NCBI GenBank assembly: GCA_026399075.1
Contig: JAPLRR010000027.1
Coordinates: 62,001 to 126,000 of the forward strand
Length of the DNA stretch: 64,000 nucleotides
DNA from: Methylococcales bacterium
GTDB taxonomy: Bacteria > Pseudomonadota > Gammaproteobacteria > Methylococcales > Methylomonadaceae
Reading direction: 5' to 3'
Shown here piece by piece: positions 42,842 to 53,836 of the stretch (the stretch's first letter is position 1; every line of letters starts with the position of its first letter). The position numbers and the translations under genes are program-made. Below the pieces are notes generated by a model. It was given only the letters and a program-made list of their open reading frames with translations. It did no database searches and was not told the origin of the DNA.

Positions 42842-44013
42842 ATACACAAAAAATATTTGACTCCCCTTTGTTTGGCCTGGGTTTTAGGATTTTCTTTGCC
42901 TTGGCTGGCTTATCCGCACTCGTTTTAATCGTGCTTTGGAATGCGATTTTTAAAGGCACTTTAAGCGTTGAAAATTATTTTGCCAATACCATTTGGCATG
43001 CCCATGAAATGCTGCTGGGTTATGCGGTTGCGGTTATCGCTGGATTTTTGCTGACTGCGGTTAAAAACTGGACCAATAAGCCGACCGTAACAGGCGATAA
43101 ATTAGCGGGTTTGGCGCTGTTATGGTTGTATGGCCGCATCCTGCCGTTTTATGCGGGTTTGTTGCCGGATGTGCTGATTGCCCTGGTCGATTTCGCTTTT
43201 TTACCCGCGCTGGCTTATCAACTCAGCAAGCCAATTTTACAAGCCAAACATTATGAAAGTTTGGGTTTTATTGGCCTATTGTTGTTGATGACTTTGGGCA
43301 ATGGTTTGATCCATGCAGAAGTCTTGGGTGCTTATGAAAACAGTGCTGCTACGGGCTTGCAACTGATCATCGCTGTTATCATTCTTTTGATTTTGGTGCT
43401 TGCCGGACGGGTGTTCCCGTTTTTTACCGAACGTGGTTTGCCGGGAACGCTGATCATAAAAAAACCGCTATTGGATGTTTTGTCCATAGGCGCTGCCGTG
43501 GCTGTTTTTGGCTTGCAACTAGCGGGTGTTTCTGGGACTTTGTTGGCCATAGCGGCTGTTTTTGCGGTGCTGGCCAATGGTGCCCGCCTGTCTGGCTGGT
43601 ATGTGCAACGGATATGGTATGTACCGTTGTTGTGGATACTGTACGTGGGTTATGGCTGGGTTATCTTGGGTTTTATCTTAACCGCATTGTCCGCTTTCCA
43701 TTTGGTGGTGCCTGCTTTGGCCTTACATGCGTTTACCATGGGCGGGATCGGTGTGTTGACTTTGGGGATGATGGCGCGGGTGGCTTTAGGCCATACCGGT
43801 AGGGCGCTAAAAATATCCAATGCCTTGGCCATTGCCTTTGTATTGATTAATTTGGCCGCGTTGTTCCGGGTTTTATTGCCCATCGCTTTGCCGAATGGCT
43901 ACAACTTTTTCATTTATGCGGCGACTTTGTCATGGCTAGCCGCGTTTGCTTTATTTATGTATGTTTATGCGCCCATTTTGACTGGGCCGCGTATTGATGG
44001 TCAGGAAGGTTAA
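42838..44013 (+). CDS. nnrS: NnrS family heme-copper membrane protein
   Basis: A 391-residue protein with about 12 transmembrane helices. NTIWHAHEMLLGYAVAVIAGFLLTAVKNWT early on and the HAFTMGGIGVLTLGMMARVALGHTGR segment are signature NnrS blocks carrying the likely heme/metal histidines. NnrS members protect against or respond to nitric oxide, often beside denitrification genes. No such genes are close, but methanotrophs meet NO during ammonia co-oxidation. It is coupled to the DUF455 gene before it and has a DUF2721 gene 2 bp after. Confidence 0.9.
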   Translation: MNTQKIFDSPLFGLGFRIFFALAGLSALVLIVLWNAIFKGTLSVENYFANTIWHAHEMLLGYAVAVIAGFLLTAVKNWTNKPTVTGDKLAGLALLWLYGRILPFYAGLLPDVLIALVDFAFLPALAYQLSKPILQAKHYESLGFIGLLLLMTLGNGLIHAEVLGAYENSAATGLQLIIAVIILLILVLAGRVFPFFTERGLPGTLIIKKPLLDVLSIGAAVAVFGLQLAGVSGTLLAIAAVFAVLANGARLSGWYVQRIWYVPLLWILYVGYGWVILGFILTALSAFHLVVPALALHAFTMGGIGVLTLGMMARVALGHTGRALKISNALAIAFVLINLAALFRVLLPIALPNGYNFFIYAATLSWLAAFALFMYVYAPILTGPRIDGQEG

Positions 44014-44015
44014 TC

Positions 44016-44438
44016 GTGAGTAAACTTGATAGCATTGTTCATTTAATCACCGGCTCTTTGGTGCTGTTTTCGAGTATCGGGCTTTTTGCGCTAACCTTGA
44101 ATGCCCGTTATACCCATGCCATCGGCAGGGTCAGGGAATTTTACGACGATTTACAAAATAGCCACGAGGCCAACAAACTAGCCAAAGAGCTAAATATGAT
44201 GCTTTACCGCTGCCATTTGCTCAAATGGAGCTTCGGCTTGCTGTTATGCAGCGCCATTAGCAGTGGGGTGTTTTTACTGGGTTCCATCTTCTCCAGTTTT
44301 GTCGGCAATATTAGCGAAGAGGTGTTGATATTGTTTGTCGTGTTTAGCGTTTTGTTTATTTTTAGTTCGATGATTTTTTTGTTTGTAGATGTGTTGGCTT
44401 CGTTAAAAGCCACGTTGATACACATTGAAAGGCTTTAG
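44016..44438 (+). CDS. DUF2721 membrane protein
   Basis: A 140-residue protein with three helices (LITGSLVLFSSIGLFALTLNA, LLKWSFGLLLCSAISSGVFLLGSI, and EEVLILFVVFSVLFIFSSMIFLF). It begins with GTG 44016, two bases after the nnrS stop, and so belongs to the DUF455-nnrS operon. Function unknown. It is convergent with the kinase gene. Confidence 0.82.
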   Translation: MSKLDSIVHLITGSLVLFSSIGLFALTLNARYTHAIGRVREFYDDLQNSHEANKLAKELNMMLYRCHLLKWSFGLLLCSAISSGVFLLGSIFSSFVGNISEEVLILFVVFSVLFIFSSMIFLFVDVLASLKATLIHIERL

Positions 44439-44452
44439 TGGCTGATTCAAGA

Positions 44453-45340
44453 TTAGCCTAAAGGCTGCGCAAATAATGCGCTATGTGCTTCGCGGCTAGG
44501 TAACCCCGTGCGGGCACCCATTTTTGTACAGCACAAAGCGCCTGCCGCGCTAGCATAACGTAACACCTCCAGCCATTCCATGCCAGCCGACACGGCGGCA
44601 GCAAACCCCCCATGAAAAGCATCCCCAGCTCCGGTTGTGTCTATGGCATTGACCGGAAATGCGGGTAATGCACCACGGCTTATCCCCCGCTGCCATATCA
44701 GCCCCTGTTCGCCTAATGTGATGACCACGGCGGGTGAAACGCTTGCCAAATGGCTCAAGGCAGTCTCTACATCGTTTGCGAATGATAAGGCAAATTTTTC
44801 TGAACAAACCAAATAACTGACTTTATCCATTAAGGCCAGTGTGCCTTCATGCACAGAGCCCGCATCCAGTACGCTTGGAATGCCCGCCAACCGGGTGTTT
44901 GCCACGAACGCTTTGGACAAATGGGCTTCATGGCCATCGAATAACACGGCTTTGGCTGTGACAGCGGAAAAATCAATGGCGGTGTCTGGCAAGGCTTGGG
45001 TTTGGCCCTTGTAATTGATTAAGGCCCGTTTGCCGTCAGGTTTGACTAAGATGGCGGAGAGTGGTGTGGGTGATTCACCCCGTGCGATCAGGCCAGTGTC
45101 AACATCGGCATCAATAAGTTCTTGATAATGTTTGTCGCCGTAAAGGTCGCGGCCAAGATAACCGGCGAAAGCCGACTTAAAGCCCAGTTTGGTGATGGTA
45201 ACAGCCGCATTGGCAGCTGGCCCGCCGCCACAGCTGAGCAAATCTACGGCGACAATTTTTTCATCGGCCTGCGGATGGTGGTCTACTGAAAAAATCAGGT
45301 CGTAAGACGCATGGCCGACACACAGGACATCGACGTTCAT
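44453..45340 (-). CDS. PfkB family carbohydrate kinase
   Basis: A 295-residue kinase of the ribokinase fold. It has SCGGGPAANAAVTITKLG near the start and the catalytic signature DTTGAGDAFHGGFAAAV with the base Asp. The N-terminal VGHASYDLIFSVDHHP supplies the substrate-lid region. Substrate could be a sugar, sugar phosphate or nucleoside; the sequence does not settle it. It lies 24 bp after metZ on the same strand. Confidence 0.87.
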   Translation of the reverse strand: MNVDVLCVGHASYDLIFSVDHHPQADEKIVAVDLLSCGGGPAANAAVTITKLGFKSAFAGYLGRDLYGDKHYQELIDADVDTGLIARGESPTPLSAILVKPDGKRALINYKGQTQALPDTAIDFSAVTAKAVLFDGHEAHLSKAFVANTRLAGIPSVLDAGSVHEGTLALMDKVSYLVCSEKFALSFANDVETALSHLASVSPAVVITLGEQGLIWQRGISRGALPAFPVNAIDTTGAGDAFHGGFAAAVSAGMEWLEVLRYASAAGALCCTKMGARTGLPSREAHSALFAQPLG

Positions 45341-45364
45341 GGTAAGGCTTAGGGCTAAACGCCC

Positions 45365-46549
45365 CTAGACCAAGCCCCGCAGCAAGTCATTTTTTATGTC
45401 AACGATAGATTCAAGGCCCACAGACACACGCACCAAGCCATCTTTAATGCCCGCTGCCGCCCTGGCTTCAGGTGACAAACGGCCATGGGTGGTAGATGCT
45501 GGGTGGGTGATGGTGGTTTTGACATCCCCTAGGTTTGCCGTGATGGACAGCATTTGGGTAGCATCGATCAAATTCCAGGCGTGTTCTTTGCCGCCGTTTA
45601 GCTCAAAGCTGACTATGCCGCCAAACTGGCTTTGCTGGCGTTTTGCCAATTCATGTTGGGCATGGGAGGCAAGCCCCGGATAATGTACTTTGCCCACAGC
45701 GGGTTGTTGTTCCAACCATTGCGCCAGTTCAAAGGCGCTGTCGCAATGCGCTTTCATCCTGACCGCCAAGGTTTCTAGGCCGGACAAAAATACCCAGGCA
45801 TTGAATGGGCTCATGGTGGCGCCGCCTGTACGCAAATAAGGATAAATGGATTTTTCGATGATTTCTTCGCTGGCGACAACCGCCCCACCTACGCAACGGC
45901 CTTGCCCATCGATATATTTGGTAGCCGAATGGATAATAATATCCGCACCCAAGGTTAACGGTTTTTGCAATACGGGGGTGCAGAAACAATTGTCCACGAT
46001 CAAAAGGCAGCCATGTGCATGGGCTATGTCAGCCAAGGCGGCAATGTCTGCGATTTCAATCAAAGGGTTGGAAGGCGTTTCCAAAAACAAAAATCGGGTG
46101 TTGGGCTTAATGGCCGCTTCCCACGCCGCCGTGTCTATCAAATCGACAAAATCGGTTTGCACGCCAAATTTAGCGAAATAATTTTGGAATAATAATATGG
46201 TATTACCAAACACGCCGCGCGAGCACAGTACATGGTCGCCCGCTTTCAGCAAGCCCATGCCCACGGCCATAATCGCCGCCATGCCTGAAGCAAACGCCAG
46301 ACAACGCTCACCTTTTTCCATTAAGGCCAAGCGTTCCTGAAAGGCATTGACGGTTGGGTTGGTGAAGCGGGAATAGATATTGCCGGGCTTTTGTCCGGTA
46401 AAGCGCAAGGCCGCTTCTTCGGCACTGCCAAACACATAACTGGAGGTGGCAAAAATCGGGATGCTGTGCTCATCTTCATGGGTGCGCTTATGCCCAGCCC
46501 TGATGGCCTGTGTTTCCAGCGTGTAGTCGTTCCAGTTAATGTCTTGCAT
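45365..46549 (-). CDS. metZ: O-succinylhomoserine sulfhydrylase
   Basis: A 394-residue PLP enzyme of the Cys/Met metabolism family. SSYVFGSAEEAALRF and PGNIYSRFTNPT form the substrate site, and the PLP lysine is in IIIHSATKYIDGQGR. It makes homocysteine from O-succinylhomoserine and sulphide. Position directly after purF is the conserved purF-metZ order of pseudomonads and relatives, which supports MetZ over MetB or MegL. Confidence 0.93.
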   Translation of the reverse strand: MQDINWNDYTLETQAIRAGHKRTHEDEHSIPIFATSSYVFGSAEEAALRFTGQKPGNIYSRFTNPTVNAFQERLALMEKGERCLAFASGMAAIMAVGMGLLKAGDHVLCSRGVFGNTILLFQNYFAKFGVQTDFVDLIDTAAWEAAIKPNTRFLFLETPSNPLIEIADIAALADIAHAHGCLLIVDNCFCTPVLQKPLTLGADIIIHSATKYIDGQGRCVGGAVVASEEIIEKSIYPYLRTGGATMSPFNAWVFLSGLETLAVRMKAHCDSAFELAQWLEQQPAVGKVHYPGLASHAQHELAKRQQSQFGGIVSFELNGGKEHAWNLIDATQMLSITANLGDVKTTITHPASTTHGRLSPEARAAAGIKDGLVRVSVGLESIVDIKNDLLRGLV

Positions 46550-46580
46550 GGGGTTGTTCAGTTAAGTCAAAGGGTGGCGG

Positions 46581-48080
46581 CTACAACATTTCAATAATGG
46601 ATTTTTCGCTGTTGCGTTCAGCTTGGGCATTGTCATTACGCAAGGCTTCTGTGCGATCTAGGTAAGCATCATCAATGTCGCCAGTAATGTACTCTTTACT
46701 AAAGCATGAAGTGTCAAAATGTTTAATGCTGGGGTTGCCTTTACGGACAGCTTCGATCAGGTCATCCAAGTCCTGATAAATCAAGCGGTCTGCGCCAATT
46801 GCTTCGCACACTTCATCTTCGGTGCGGTTATGGGCGATCAATTCATGGGCAGCGGGCATGTCAATGCCATACACATTAGGGTAACGGACTGGGGGCGCGG
46901 CAGAAGCAAAGTATACTTTTTTAGCGCCTGCATCGCGTGCCATTTGGATGATTTGTGCAGAAGTCGTCCCCCTGACCACCGAATCATCAACCAGCAAGAC
47001 ATTTTTACCATCAAACTCAAGGCCGATGGCATTCAGTTTTTGCCGCACTGATTTTTCGCGCATTTTTTGCCCCGGCATAATGAAAGTACGGCCTATATAG
47101 CGGTTTTTCATAAAGCCTTCGCGGTATTTGACACCGAGTTTGTTGGCCATTTGTAAGGCCGCCGTCCTGCTGGTGTCGGGAATTGGGATGACCACGTCTA
47201 TGTCATAATCTGGCCAGACCTTAAGCACTCTGGCGGCCAGTTTATCACCCATACGTAAACGGGCTTTGTACACCGAAATGTCATCTATGATGGAATCAGG
47301 GCGGGCAAAATAAACATATTCAAAAATACAGGGGCAGTGATCCACCACATCGGCACATTGCTGGGTATGCAATACGCCTGATTCTTCAATAAACACCGCT
47401 TCGCCAGGCGCTATGTCGCGGATAACGTCAAAGCCCAGAACATCCAGCGCCACGCTTTCAGAGGCAATCATAAAATCAGGGCCTTGCTCGGTTTGCCTTT
47501 CGCCAAACACCGCAGGCCTAATACCGTGCGGATCCCTAAAGCCCAAAATTCCAAACCCTGCAATCATAACAACCACGGCATAAGCACCCCGGCAGCGTCT
47601 ATGCACACCAGCCACAGCCTGGAACACATCGGCCACACTTAAATCCAGTTTGCCTAGGGTTTGTAGCTCATGGGCAAAGACATTCAATAAGACTTCAGAA
47701 TCAGAGTCGGTATTAATATGGCGCTGGTCTTCTACAAACAGCGCCTTTTTTAACTCTTCGGTATTGGTCAAATTGCCGTTATGGGCAAGGGTCAAGCCAA
47801 ATGGCGAATTGACATAAAACGGTTGGGCTTCTGCTGAGCTGGTGCAACCCGCTGTTGGGTAGCGGACATGGGCGATGCCCATATTGCCCCTTAACTTAAG
47901 CATTTGGGCGTTGTTGAAGACATCCCGGGTAAGGCCATTATCTTTGCGCAAATGTAGGCGCCCGCGTTCGCAAGTGACTATGCCAGCCGCATCTTGACCC
48001 CGGTGTTGCAAGACGGTAAGGGCATCATAGAGCTCTTGGTTGACAGCTTGATGTGAAACGATAGCAGCAATACCACACAT
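46581..48080 (-). CDS. purF: Amidophosphoribosyltransferase
   Basis: A 499-residue enzyme. Cys2 (MCGIAAIV) is the glutaminase nucleophile. The PRPP site is [17 protein letters not shown]. It makes phosphoribosylamine, the first step of purine synthesis. It follows cvpA on the same strand after about 120 bp and precedes metZ by 31 bp. The product is full length. Confidence 0.97.
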   Translation of the reverse strand: MCGIAAIVSHQAVNQELYDALTVLQHRGQDAAGIVTCERGRLHLRKDNGLTRDVFNNAQMLKLRGNMGIAHVRYPTAGCTSSAEAQPFYVNSPFGLTLAHNGNLTNTEELKKALFVEDQRHINTDSDSEVLLNVFAHELQTLGKLDLSVADVFQAVAGVHRRCRGAYAVVVMIAGFGILGFRDPHGIRPAVFGERQTEQGPDFMIASESVALDVLGFDVIRDIAPGEAVFIEESGVLHTQQCADVVDHCPCIFEYVYFARPDSIIDDISVYKARLRMGDKLAARVLKVWPDYDIDVVIPIPDTSRTAALQMANKLGVKYREGFMKNRYIGRTFIMPGQKMREKSVRQKLNAIGLEFDGKNVLLVDDSVVRGTTSAQIIQMARDAGAKKVYFASAAPPVRYPNVYGIDMPAAHELIAHNRTEDEVCEAIGADRLIYQDLDDLIEAVRKGNPSIKHFDTSCFSKEYITGDIDDAYLDRTEALRNDNAQAERNSEKSIIEML

Positions 48081-48203
48081 TATTTTTACCTGAATTTAAA
48101 AGTTATTGTCACTTTGCAGCACATAAACGAAACAGCATACCCACACCGGAATAATTAAACCCCGATAGCCCTCATTGTCACTCCCAGTAAATCCCTCTGT
48201 GGC

Positions 48204-48707
48204 CTATACAGGTTGTTGGTGATAATGGATATGGCCTGACATTCCCGATGGGATGTGATCCCGCAGCCAAACAGCGGATAGCTCGAACGGGGGCAGCAAT
48301 GTTGACTCCCCCCACCAAAGGTCATCCGGCAAGGGTGTTAGGCCAGCCAACAAGATTAGCACCACCATGATATATAGGCCACGTATTGCACCAACGAGCA
48401 TGCCGCCCAAGCGATCCAAAATGGTCAGGTCAGATTTTTTGATGGCCTCACCTAACAAGAAGCGGATGACACTGCCTATAATCAAAGTTATCCAAAACAA
48501 CAATCCAAAAGAGGCTGCAATCCTAGGGACTGTATCCTTAATGTGTGGCTCAAGAAAAGTGGAAAACTCAAGGCTAAAAGCCAATCCAACCACCGTTGCC
48601 AGCATCCAGAAAAATAGTGAATAAGCTTCCACGCTAAAACCGCGCAACAGCCCGACGATTAAACCTATAGCAGCCAAACCGATGATGACATAGTCTATCC
48701 AGATCAT
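48204..48707 (-). CDS. cvpA: CvpA family membrane protein
   Basis: A 167-residue protein with four helices, beginning IWIDYVIIGLAAIGLIVGLLRGFSVEAYSL as in CvpA. It is required for colicin V production in E. coli; its general function is membrane-linked and not settled. It stands before purF as usual. Confidence 0.92.
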   Translation of the reverse strand: MIWIDYVIIGLAAIGLIVGLLRGFSVEAYSLFFWMLATVVGLAFSLEFSTFLEPHIKDTVPRIAASFGLLFWITLIIGSVIRFLLGEAIKKSDLTILDRLGGMLVGAIRGLYIMVVLILLAGLTPLPDDLWWGESTLLPPFELSAVWLRDHIPSGMSGHIHYHQQPV

Positions 48708-48750
48708 TGATGCCCCAACGTTGCAAATGAAAGTTTAAATAGTGCTGCCC

Positions 48751-49581
48751 TTAGTCGGCGAACATCATAGAGGATATTTTTTGGCTATCCAATTTTGCCT
48801 TCATTTCGGTTGCCCGTTTTTTATCCAGAATCGGCCCCACTTTAAGGCGATACAAACCTTTGCTGGTGTCCAATGTCACAGGCATCCCTTGTTTACGCAA
48901 GGTTTCCATTAAGGCCATGGCATTTTCTTTTTTGCTGAAAGTCCCCGCCTGGATAGTCCAACGGCTTAACTCGGGTTTTTGGGGTTTAGCGGTTACTTTT
49001 TCAGTTTTGCCAGGTGCTTGGGTAGCAGGTGTTGTTGGTTTTGCCACAGGTTTAGCGGGTTTAGCCTGTTTTTTGGCTACGGTTTTAGGTGGCGTAACAA
49101 CAGGCTCCTCTTCATCAAGAATCGGCTCTTGAACCTGCTCAACTTCTTTTGTCTTCTTGGCTTTAGCCTTTGTTTTGGGTTCATCAACCAAACCTGTGTC
49201 CAAAGGTGTGTTAGCACCTTCGTCAATTGGCTCATCAACTGCTAGTCCCGGCTCATCGGCGCCGGGTTCTTCGACTATCGGCTCATCAACCAATGGGTCA
49301 TCTGCGGCTATCGGTTTGCCTTGGGGTAATTCGGCTTCTTCTTCAGTTTCAATAACAGCTTCAGAGCCTGAATCAGGCGCTTTCAAAAGTTGGTTGGCGC
49401 TGGTTGGCAATTTATTTGCCGACACTTCACCCGTATTGACAGGCGTGGCTGGAATGACCAATTCACTGACGGATTGGCTGCTATTTTCAACGGGGTCATC
49501 AAATAGCATAGGGATAAAAATAGCCGCTAAGGCCGTGACTACGATTGCGCCAATTAAGCGTTGTTTTAATTCTGGACTCAT
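48751..49581 (-). CDS. dedD: SPOR-domain protein (DedD-like)
   Basis: A 276-residue protein. A transmembrane helix lies at about 7-25 (RLIGAIVVTALAAIFIPMLF). A long acidic/Pro-rich linker follows with repeated DEPxxEEP, then lysine-rich segments. A C-terminal SPOR domain (RWTIQAGTFSKKENAMALMETLRKQG) binds denuded septal peptidoglycan. This is the DedD layout, involved in cell division. It lies between folC and cvpA as in E. coli. Confidence 0.9.
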   Translation of the reverse strand: MSPELKQRLIGAIVVTALAAIFIPMLFDDPVENSSQSVSELVIPATPVNTGEVSANKLPTSANQLLKAPDSGSEAVIETEEEAELPQGKPIAADDPLVDEPIVEEPGADEPGLAVDEPIDEGANTPLDTGLVDEPKTKAKAKKTKEVEQVQEPILDEEEPVVTPPKTVAKKQAKPAKPVAKPTTPATQAPGKTEKVTAKPQKPELSRWTIQAGTFSKKENAMALMETLRKQGMPVTLDTSKGLYRLKVGPILDKKRATEMKAKLDSQKISSMMFAD

Positions 49582-49590
49582 TTTATCAAC

Positions 49591-50862
49591 TCACCTTTTC
49601 TCAAATTCGTTCAAACAATCAGACACTAAAAAAAAAGATCCGAAAACCAGCAGCAAATCGTCATTTTGCGCTTGGTTTTTCGCTACGTTATAGGCTTGCT
49701 TAAAATCTTTAAAACCAAAAGACACCCGTGACACCGGGCTGCGGGCAAAAAAACCACGCATTACCGTTTCTGAGGCGGCCCTAGGGTTGGCCAGGGGCGC
49801 AAAAAACCAGTCGTAAACCATAGGGTTCATGATTTCAAGGACAGAGGCGATGTCCTTGTCTTTCATCATTGAAAAAATCGCATGTATTTTTTTGTGGGGA
49901 AACTGGCTGGACAGGTAGTCAACCAATGTCTTGACCGCTTCAGGATTGTGCCCAACATCCAACAGGACAGGGATTTTATCATTAATCAATTGAAAACGGC
50001 CCAGTAACTGGGTATTTTTAAGTCCCTCCCGAATGCTGTCATCGCTGACAGGCAGGATTTTGGCCAACAGCTGCACAGCTAAAATGACTGACGAGGCATT
50101 GCGGTATTGGTGTTCGCCTTTTAGGCCAGGCTCAGGCAAGTGGTTTATAACCGTGTCGCCCGCAAACCAATTCCAGTCAGTACCTTGCTTTTTGTAGCTA
50201 AAATCCTGGTCAATCCGATACGGTATGGCTTGTTTGTCTTGCGCATTTTCCACTAAAGATAGGGGAGGGTTGCAGTCACCAATAATGGCGGGGGTATGCG
50301 CCCGGAATATGCCGGCCTTTTCCCGCCCTATCGCTTCGCGAGTCGCGCCTAGCCAATCAACATGGTCAATCCCGATACTGCTGATAATGGCAATGTTTGG
50401 GTCAACGATATTGACCGCATCTAGCCTGCCGCCCAAACCCACTTCAAGCAACTGGATGTCCACGCCAGAGCGCCTGAAAATATCTAGTGCCGCCAAGGTG
50501 CCGAATTCAAAATAGCTTAAGGAAATGTTGCCCCGAACGGATTCTATCCTGGCAAAAGCATCGCAGATTAAGTCGTCCGCCACAGGTTTGCCGTCTATTT
50601 TTATCCGTTCGTTATAGCTTAAAATATGCGGAGAAGAATAAGCGCCCACCCGGTAACCTTGCTGCCTATAGATGGCCTCAAGATAAGCAATGCAAGAGCC
50701 TTTGCCGTTGGTGCCAGCAACGGTGATCGTAGGCGGTTTGAGGCCGTCAGGGTTAAGGGCACGATAAACCAGTGCCACCCGTTCCAACCCCAAGTCTATG
50801 GCTAAGGGGTGCAGGCTTTCTTGCCAATCCAGCCATTCCCTTAGCGAATTAAAACGCATCAT
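49591..50862 (-). CDS. folC: Folylpolyglutamate synthase/dihydrofolate synthase
   Basis: A 423-residue Mur-ligase-like enzyme. The P-loop is TVAGTNGKGSCIAYLE; YSSPHILSYNERIKIDG and GLGGRLDAVNIVDPNIAIISSIGIDHVDWLG follow. It adds glutamates to folates, relevant to the high folate C1 flux here. Two consecutive ATGs (50862, 50859) and an upstream TTG are possible starts, none with a strong ribosome site. Confidence 0.94.
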   Translation of the reverse strand: MMRFNSLREWLDWQESLHPLAIDLGLERVALVYRALNPDGLKPPTITVAGTNGKGSCIAYLEAIYRQQGYRVGAYSSPHILSYNERIKIDGKPVADDLICDAFARIESVRGNISLSYFEFGTLAALDIFRRSGVDIQLLEVGLGGRLDAVNIVDPNIAIISSIGIDHVDWLGATREAIGREKAGIFRAHTPAIIGDCNPPLSLVENAQDKQAIPYRIDQDFSYKKQGTDWNWFAGDTVINHLPEPGLKGEHQYRNASSVILAVQLLAKILPVSDDSIREGLKNTQLLGRFQLINDKIPVLLDVGHNPEAVKTLVDYLSSQFPHKKIHAIFSMMKDKDIASVLEIMNPMVYDWFFAPLANPRAASETVMRGFFARSPVSRVSFGFKDFKQAYNVAKNQAQNDDLLLVFGSFFLVSDCLNEFEKR

Positions 50863-50883
50863 CAACCGAGCGCTTGAAAGCGG

Positions 50884-51810
50884 TTATTCCTGTTCAGAAG
50901 GGAGCTCGGCAACCATCCCAACTGCAGGGGTAGCATCTACCGATGGTGCTTTGGTTTTGCCGGCCATTAACAGTGACAGGATACTGGATATTTTGTCGCG
51001 GATTTCGCGCCTGTCAATAATCATGTCAATCGCGCCATGATCTTGTAAAAACTCACTGCGCTGAAAGCCCTCCGGTAATTTTTCACGGACAGTTTGTTCT
51101 ATGACCCGTGGCCCGGCAAAGCCTATCAGGGCGTTAGGCTCAGCCACATTAATATCGCCAAGCATGGCTAAACTTGCGGATACACCGCCCATGGTCGGGT
51201 CAGTCATAAATGAGATGTAGGGAATCCCAGCATGGGACAACTTGGTTAAGGCCGCGCTAGTTTTTGCCATCTGGAACAAGGAAAACAAAGATTCCTGCAT
51301 TCTGGCGCCACCGCTGGAGGTAAACACGATAAACGGCACGCCTAGCTCCGCACTTTTGTTGACCCCTCTGACAAACCGCTCACCGACAACTGAACCCATA
51401 GAGCCGCCCATGAAATTAAAGTCAAACGCAGCGGCAACAATGTCGTTGCCCTTAAGTTTGCCTTTCATGACCACCAAAGCGTCAAATTCTTTAGTTTGCT
51501 TTTGGGCTAGCGTAATCCGCTCTTTATATTTTTTGGTGTCCTTGAATTTGAGGGGGTCGACAGGTTTGATGTTTTTGCCGATTTCTTCACGGCCTTCTTC
51601 ATCCAAAAACATCCCCAAACGCGCCCTGGCCGAAATGCGCATGTGATGCTCGCACTTGGGGCATACACTGAGATTCCTTTCCAGTTCGGTGTTATAAAGG
51701 ATGGCATTGCAACTAGGGCATTTAGTCCACAGGCCTTCAGGCACCGCCCCTTTTTTGTTGGAGCGCTCCGTCCTAATGGTTTTAGGAAGCAATATTTCAA
51801 ACCAACTCAT
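50884..51810 (-). CDS. accD: Acetyl-CoA carboxylase carboxyltransferase subunit beta
   Basis: A 308-residue protein. Four cysteines of the zinc ribbon are in [27 protein letters not shown]. The crotonase-fold part has [24 protein letters not shown]. With AccA it carboxylates acetyl-CoA to malonyl-CoA. Its C-terminus is slightly extended ([22 protein letters not shown]). It overlaps trpA by 4 bases. Confidence 0.96.
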   Translation of the reverse strand: MSWFEILLPKTIRTERSNKKGAVPEGLWTKCPSCNAILYNTELERNLSVCPKCEHHMRISARARLGMFLDEEGREEIGKNIKPVDPLKFKDTKKYKERITLAQKQTKEFDALVVMKGKLKGNDIVAAAFDFNFMGGSMGSVVGERFVRGVNKSAELGVPFIVFTSSGGARMQESLFSLFQMAKTSAALTKLSHAGIPYISFMTDPTMGGVSASLAMLGDINVAEPNALIGFAGPRVIEQTVREKLPEGFQRSEFLQDHGAIDMIIDRREIRDKISSILSLLMAGKTKAPSVDATPAVGMVAELPSEQE

Positions 51811-52637
51811 TCTTGTACTCCTTCAGTGCCCAGGCCACAATCCAGCGCCTGACGTATGGATGTCAACAATTCAACGATTTCATTTTTTGCTTGTTCAGGG
51901 TTATCCAGATTGGTTTCAATTTTACTGATCAGGGCGCTGCCGATAACCACGCCATCACCAAGGTGGGCTATGGTATTGGCAGTTTCAGCATCTTTGACAC
52001 CAAAGCCTATGGCTACTGGCAACTGGGTGTTTGCCCGGATTTGTTGCAGCTTATTTTCAACATCCGCAACATCCAAATGGCCTGCACCGGTCACGCCTTT
52101 AAGGGAAACATAATAAAGATAACCGCTGCCCACCGCATCCATTTTTTTTACGCGATCTACACTACTGTTAGGGGCCAACAAAAATATGGGGTCAATGCCA
52201 CGGGCTTTTAATAAGGCGCTGCATTCTTGGCCTTCTTCAGGCGGTAAATCAACCGTCAGGACACCGTCAATATCCGCACGTTGGGCCGCGTTGGCAAAGC
52301 CTTCATAGGTCATTGCTTCAATGGGGTTTAAATAGCCCATTAGCACCACTGGCGTGGTTTGGTCGGTTTTTCTAAATTCAGCGGCAATTTCGAGTGTTCG
52401 CCTTAAGCTCATTTTGTGGGCTAAGGCCCGTTCACTAGCGCGTTGGATCACCGGGCCATCAGCCATAGGGTCAGAAAAGGGCACACCCAGTTCAATCACG
52501 TCAACGCCTGCCTTAACCATGGCGTGCATCATCGGCACGGTAAAGCCTGGGCTGGGGTCACCCGCAGTAATGAAAGGGATTAAAGCCTTACGGCCTGATT
52601 GGGCAAGTTCTTCAAATTTGGCAGCTAATCGGCTCAC
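51807..52637 (-). CDS. trpA: Tryptophan synthase alpha chain
   Basis: A 276-residue TIM barrel. [19 protein letters not shown] holds the catalytic Glu and Asp region. It splits indole-3-glycerol phosphate to indole. It overlaps trpB and accD by 4 bases each, so translation is coupled. Confidence 0.96.
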   Translation of the reverse strand: MSRLAAKFEELAQSGRKALIPFITAGDPSPGFTVPMMHAMVKAGVDVIELGVPFSDPMADGPVIQRASERALAHKMSLRRTLEIAAEFRKTDQTTPVVLMGYLNPIEAMTYEGFANAAQRADIDGVLTVDLPPEEGQECSALLKARGIDPIFLLAPNSSVDRVKKMDAVGSGYLYYVSLKGVTGAGHLDVADVENKLQQIRANTQLPVAIGFGVKDAETANTIAHLGDGVVIGSALISKIETNLDNPEQAKNEIVELLTSIRQALDCGLGTEGVQE

Positions 52638-53836
52638 AGTTCTATCCCCTCACGTTTAGCCATTGTTTGCATATCTTTATCGCCACGACCGGACAGATTG
52701 ATAATTAAAGTTTCGTCTTTGCCCATAGTAGGGGCCAGCTTTAGGGCGTAAGCCATCGCATGGCTGGATTCCAGGGCAGGGATGATACCTTCCATGTGGG
52801 TTAAGGCATAAAAGCCTTCCAAGGCTTCAGTATCGGTTATGTTGACGTAGGTGGCACGGCCAGTGTCTTTTAACCAAGCGTGTTCAGGGCCTACGCCAGG
52901 ATAATCCAGGCCTGCCGAAATCGAATGGGTTTCGATAATTTCGCCATCATCATCGGCCATTAGATAGGTGCGGTTGCCATGCAACACACCGGGGCGGCCT
53001 GCACACAAGGGCGCTGAATGCCGGCCTGTGGCAACGCCATCACCTGCGGCTTCAACGCCATACATTTTTACTGATTCATCTTCAATGAAGGGATAAAACA
53101 AACCAATGGCGTTAGAGCCACCACCAACACAAGCCACCAGCGCATCCGGTAGCCGCCCAGTTGCCTCCAGGCATTGTTGTTTCGCTTCACGGCCGATAAT
53201 GGCCTGAAAATCACGTACCATCGCCGGATAAGGATGGGGGCCTGCAACCGTGCCTATAATATAAAAGGTGTTATCGACATTGGTCACCCAATCCCGTAAG
53301 GCTTCGTTCAAGGCATCTTTTAGGGTTTTGGAGCCAGATTCGACAGCAACTACTTTGGCGCCCAGCAATTTCATGCGGTAGACGTTTAATGATTGCCTTG
53401 CGACATCAACCGCACCCATATAAACCACACATTCCAAGCCCAACCTTGCCGCAACGGTGGCGGTGGCAACCCCATGTTGGCCTGCACCTGTTTCAGCAAT
53501 GATGCGGGTTTTACCCATGCGTTTGGCCAATAAGGCTTGGCCTACGGTATTGTTGATTTTATGCGAGCCAGTGTGGTTAAGGTCTTCACGCTTCAAATAA
53601 ATTTGCGCACCGCCTAGCTCACGGCTCCAGCGCTCAGCATGGTACAAAGGCGAAGGGCGGCCTACATAATATTTTAAGTCAGCATCCAGTTCGGCAATAA
53701 ATTCCGGGTCTTTTAAATACTTTTGATAAGCCGCATTTAATTCTTGTATGGGCGGGATCAGCGTTTCAGCCACAAAAATCCCACCATAAGGGCCAAAATG
53801 TCCCCGCTCATCGGGCATATTATATTTTTCGGTCAT
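52634..53836 (-). CDS. trpB: Tryptophan synthase beta chain
   Basis: A 400-residue PLP enzyme. The PLP lysine is in [23 protein letters not shown], and the phosphate-binding loop is [12 protein letters not shown]. It condenses indole with serine. It overlaps trpF by 4 bases at its start. Confidence 0.97.
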   Translation of the reverse strand: MTEKYNMPDERGHFGPYGGIFVAETLIPPIQELNAAYQKYLKDPEFIAELDADLKYYVGRPSPLYHAERWSRELGGAQIYLKREDLNHTGSHKINNTVGQALLAKRMGKTRIIAETGAGQHGVATATVAARLGLECVVYMGAVDVARQSLNVYRMKLLGAKVVAVESGSKTLKDALNEALRDWVTNVDNTFYIIGTVAGPHPYPAMVRDFQAIIGREAKQQCLEATGRLPDALVACVGGGSNAIGLFYPFIEDESVKMYGVEAAGDGVATGRHSAPLCAGRPGVLHGNRTYLMADDDGEIIETHSISAGLDYPGVGPEHAWLKDTGRATYVNITDTEALEGFYALTHMEGIIPALESSHAMAYALKLAPTMGKDETLIINLSGRGDKDMQTMAKREGIEL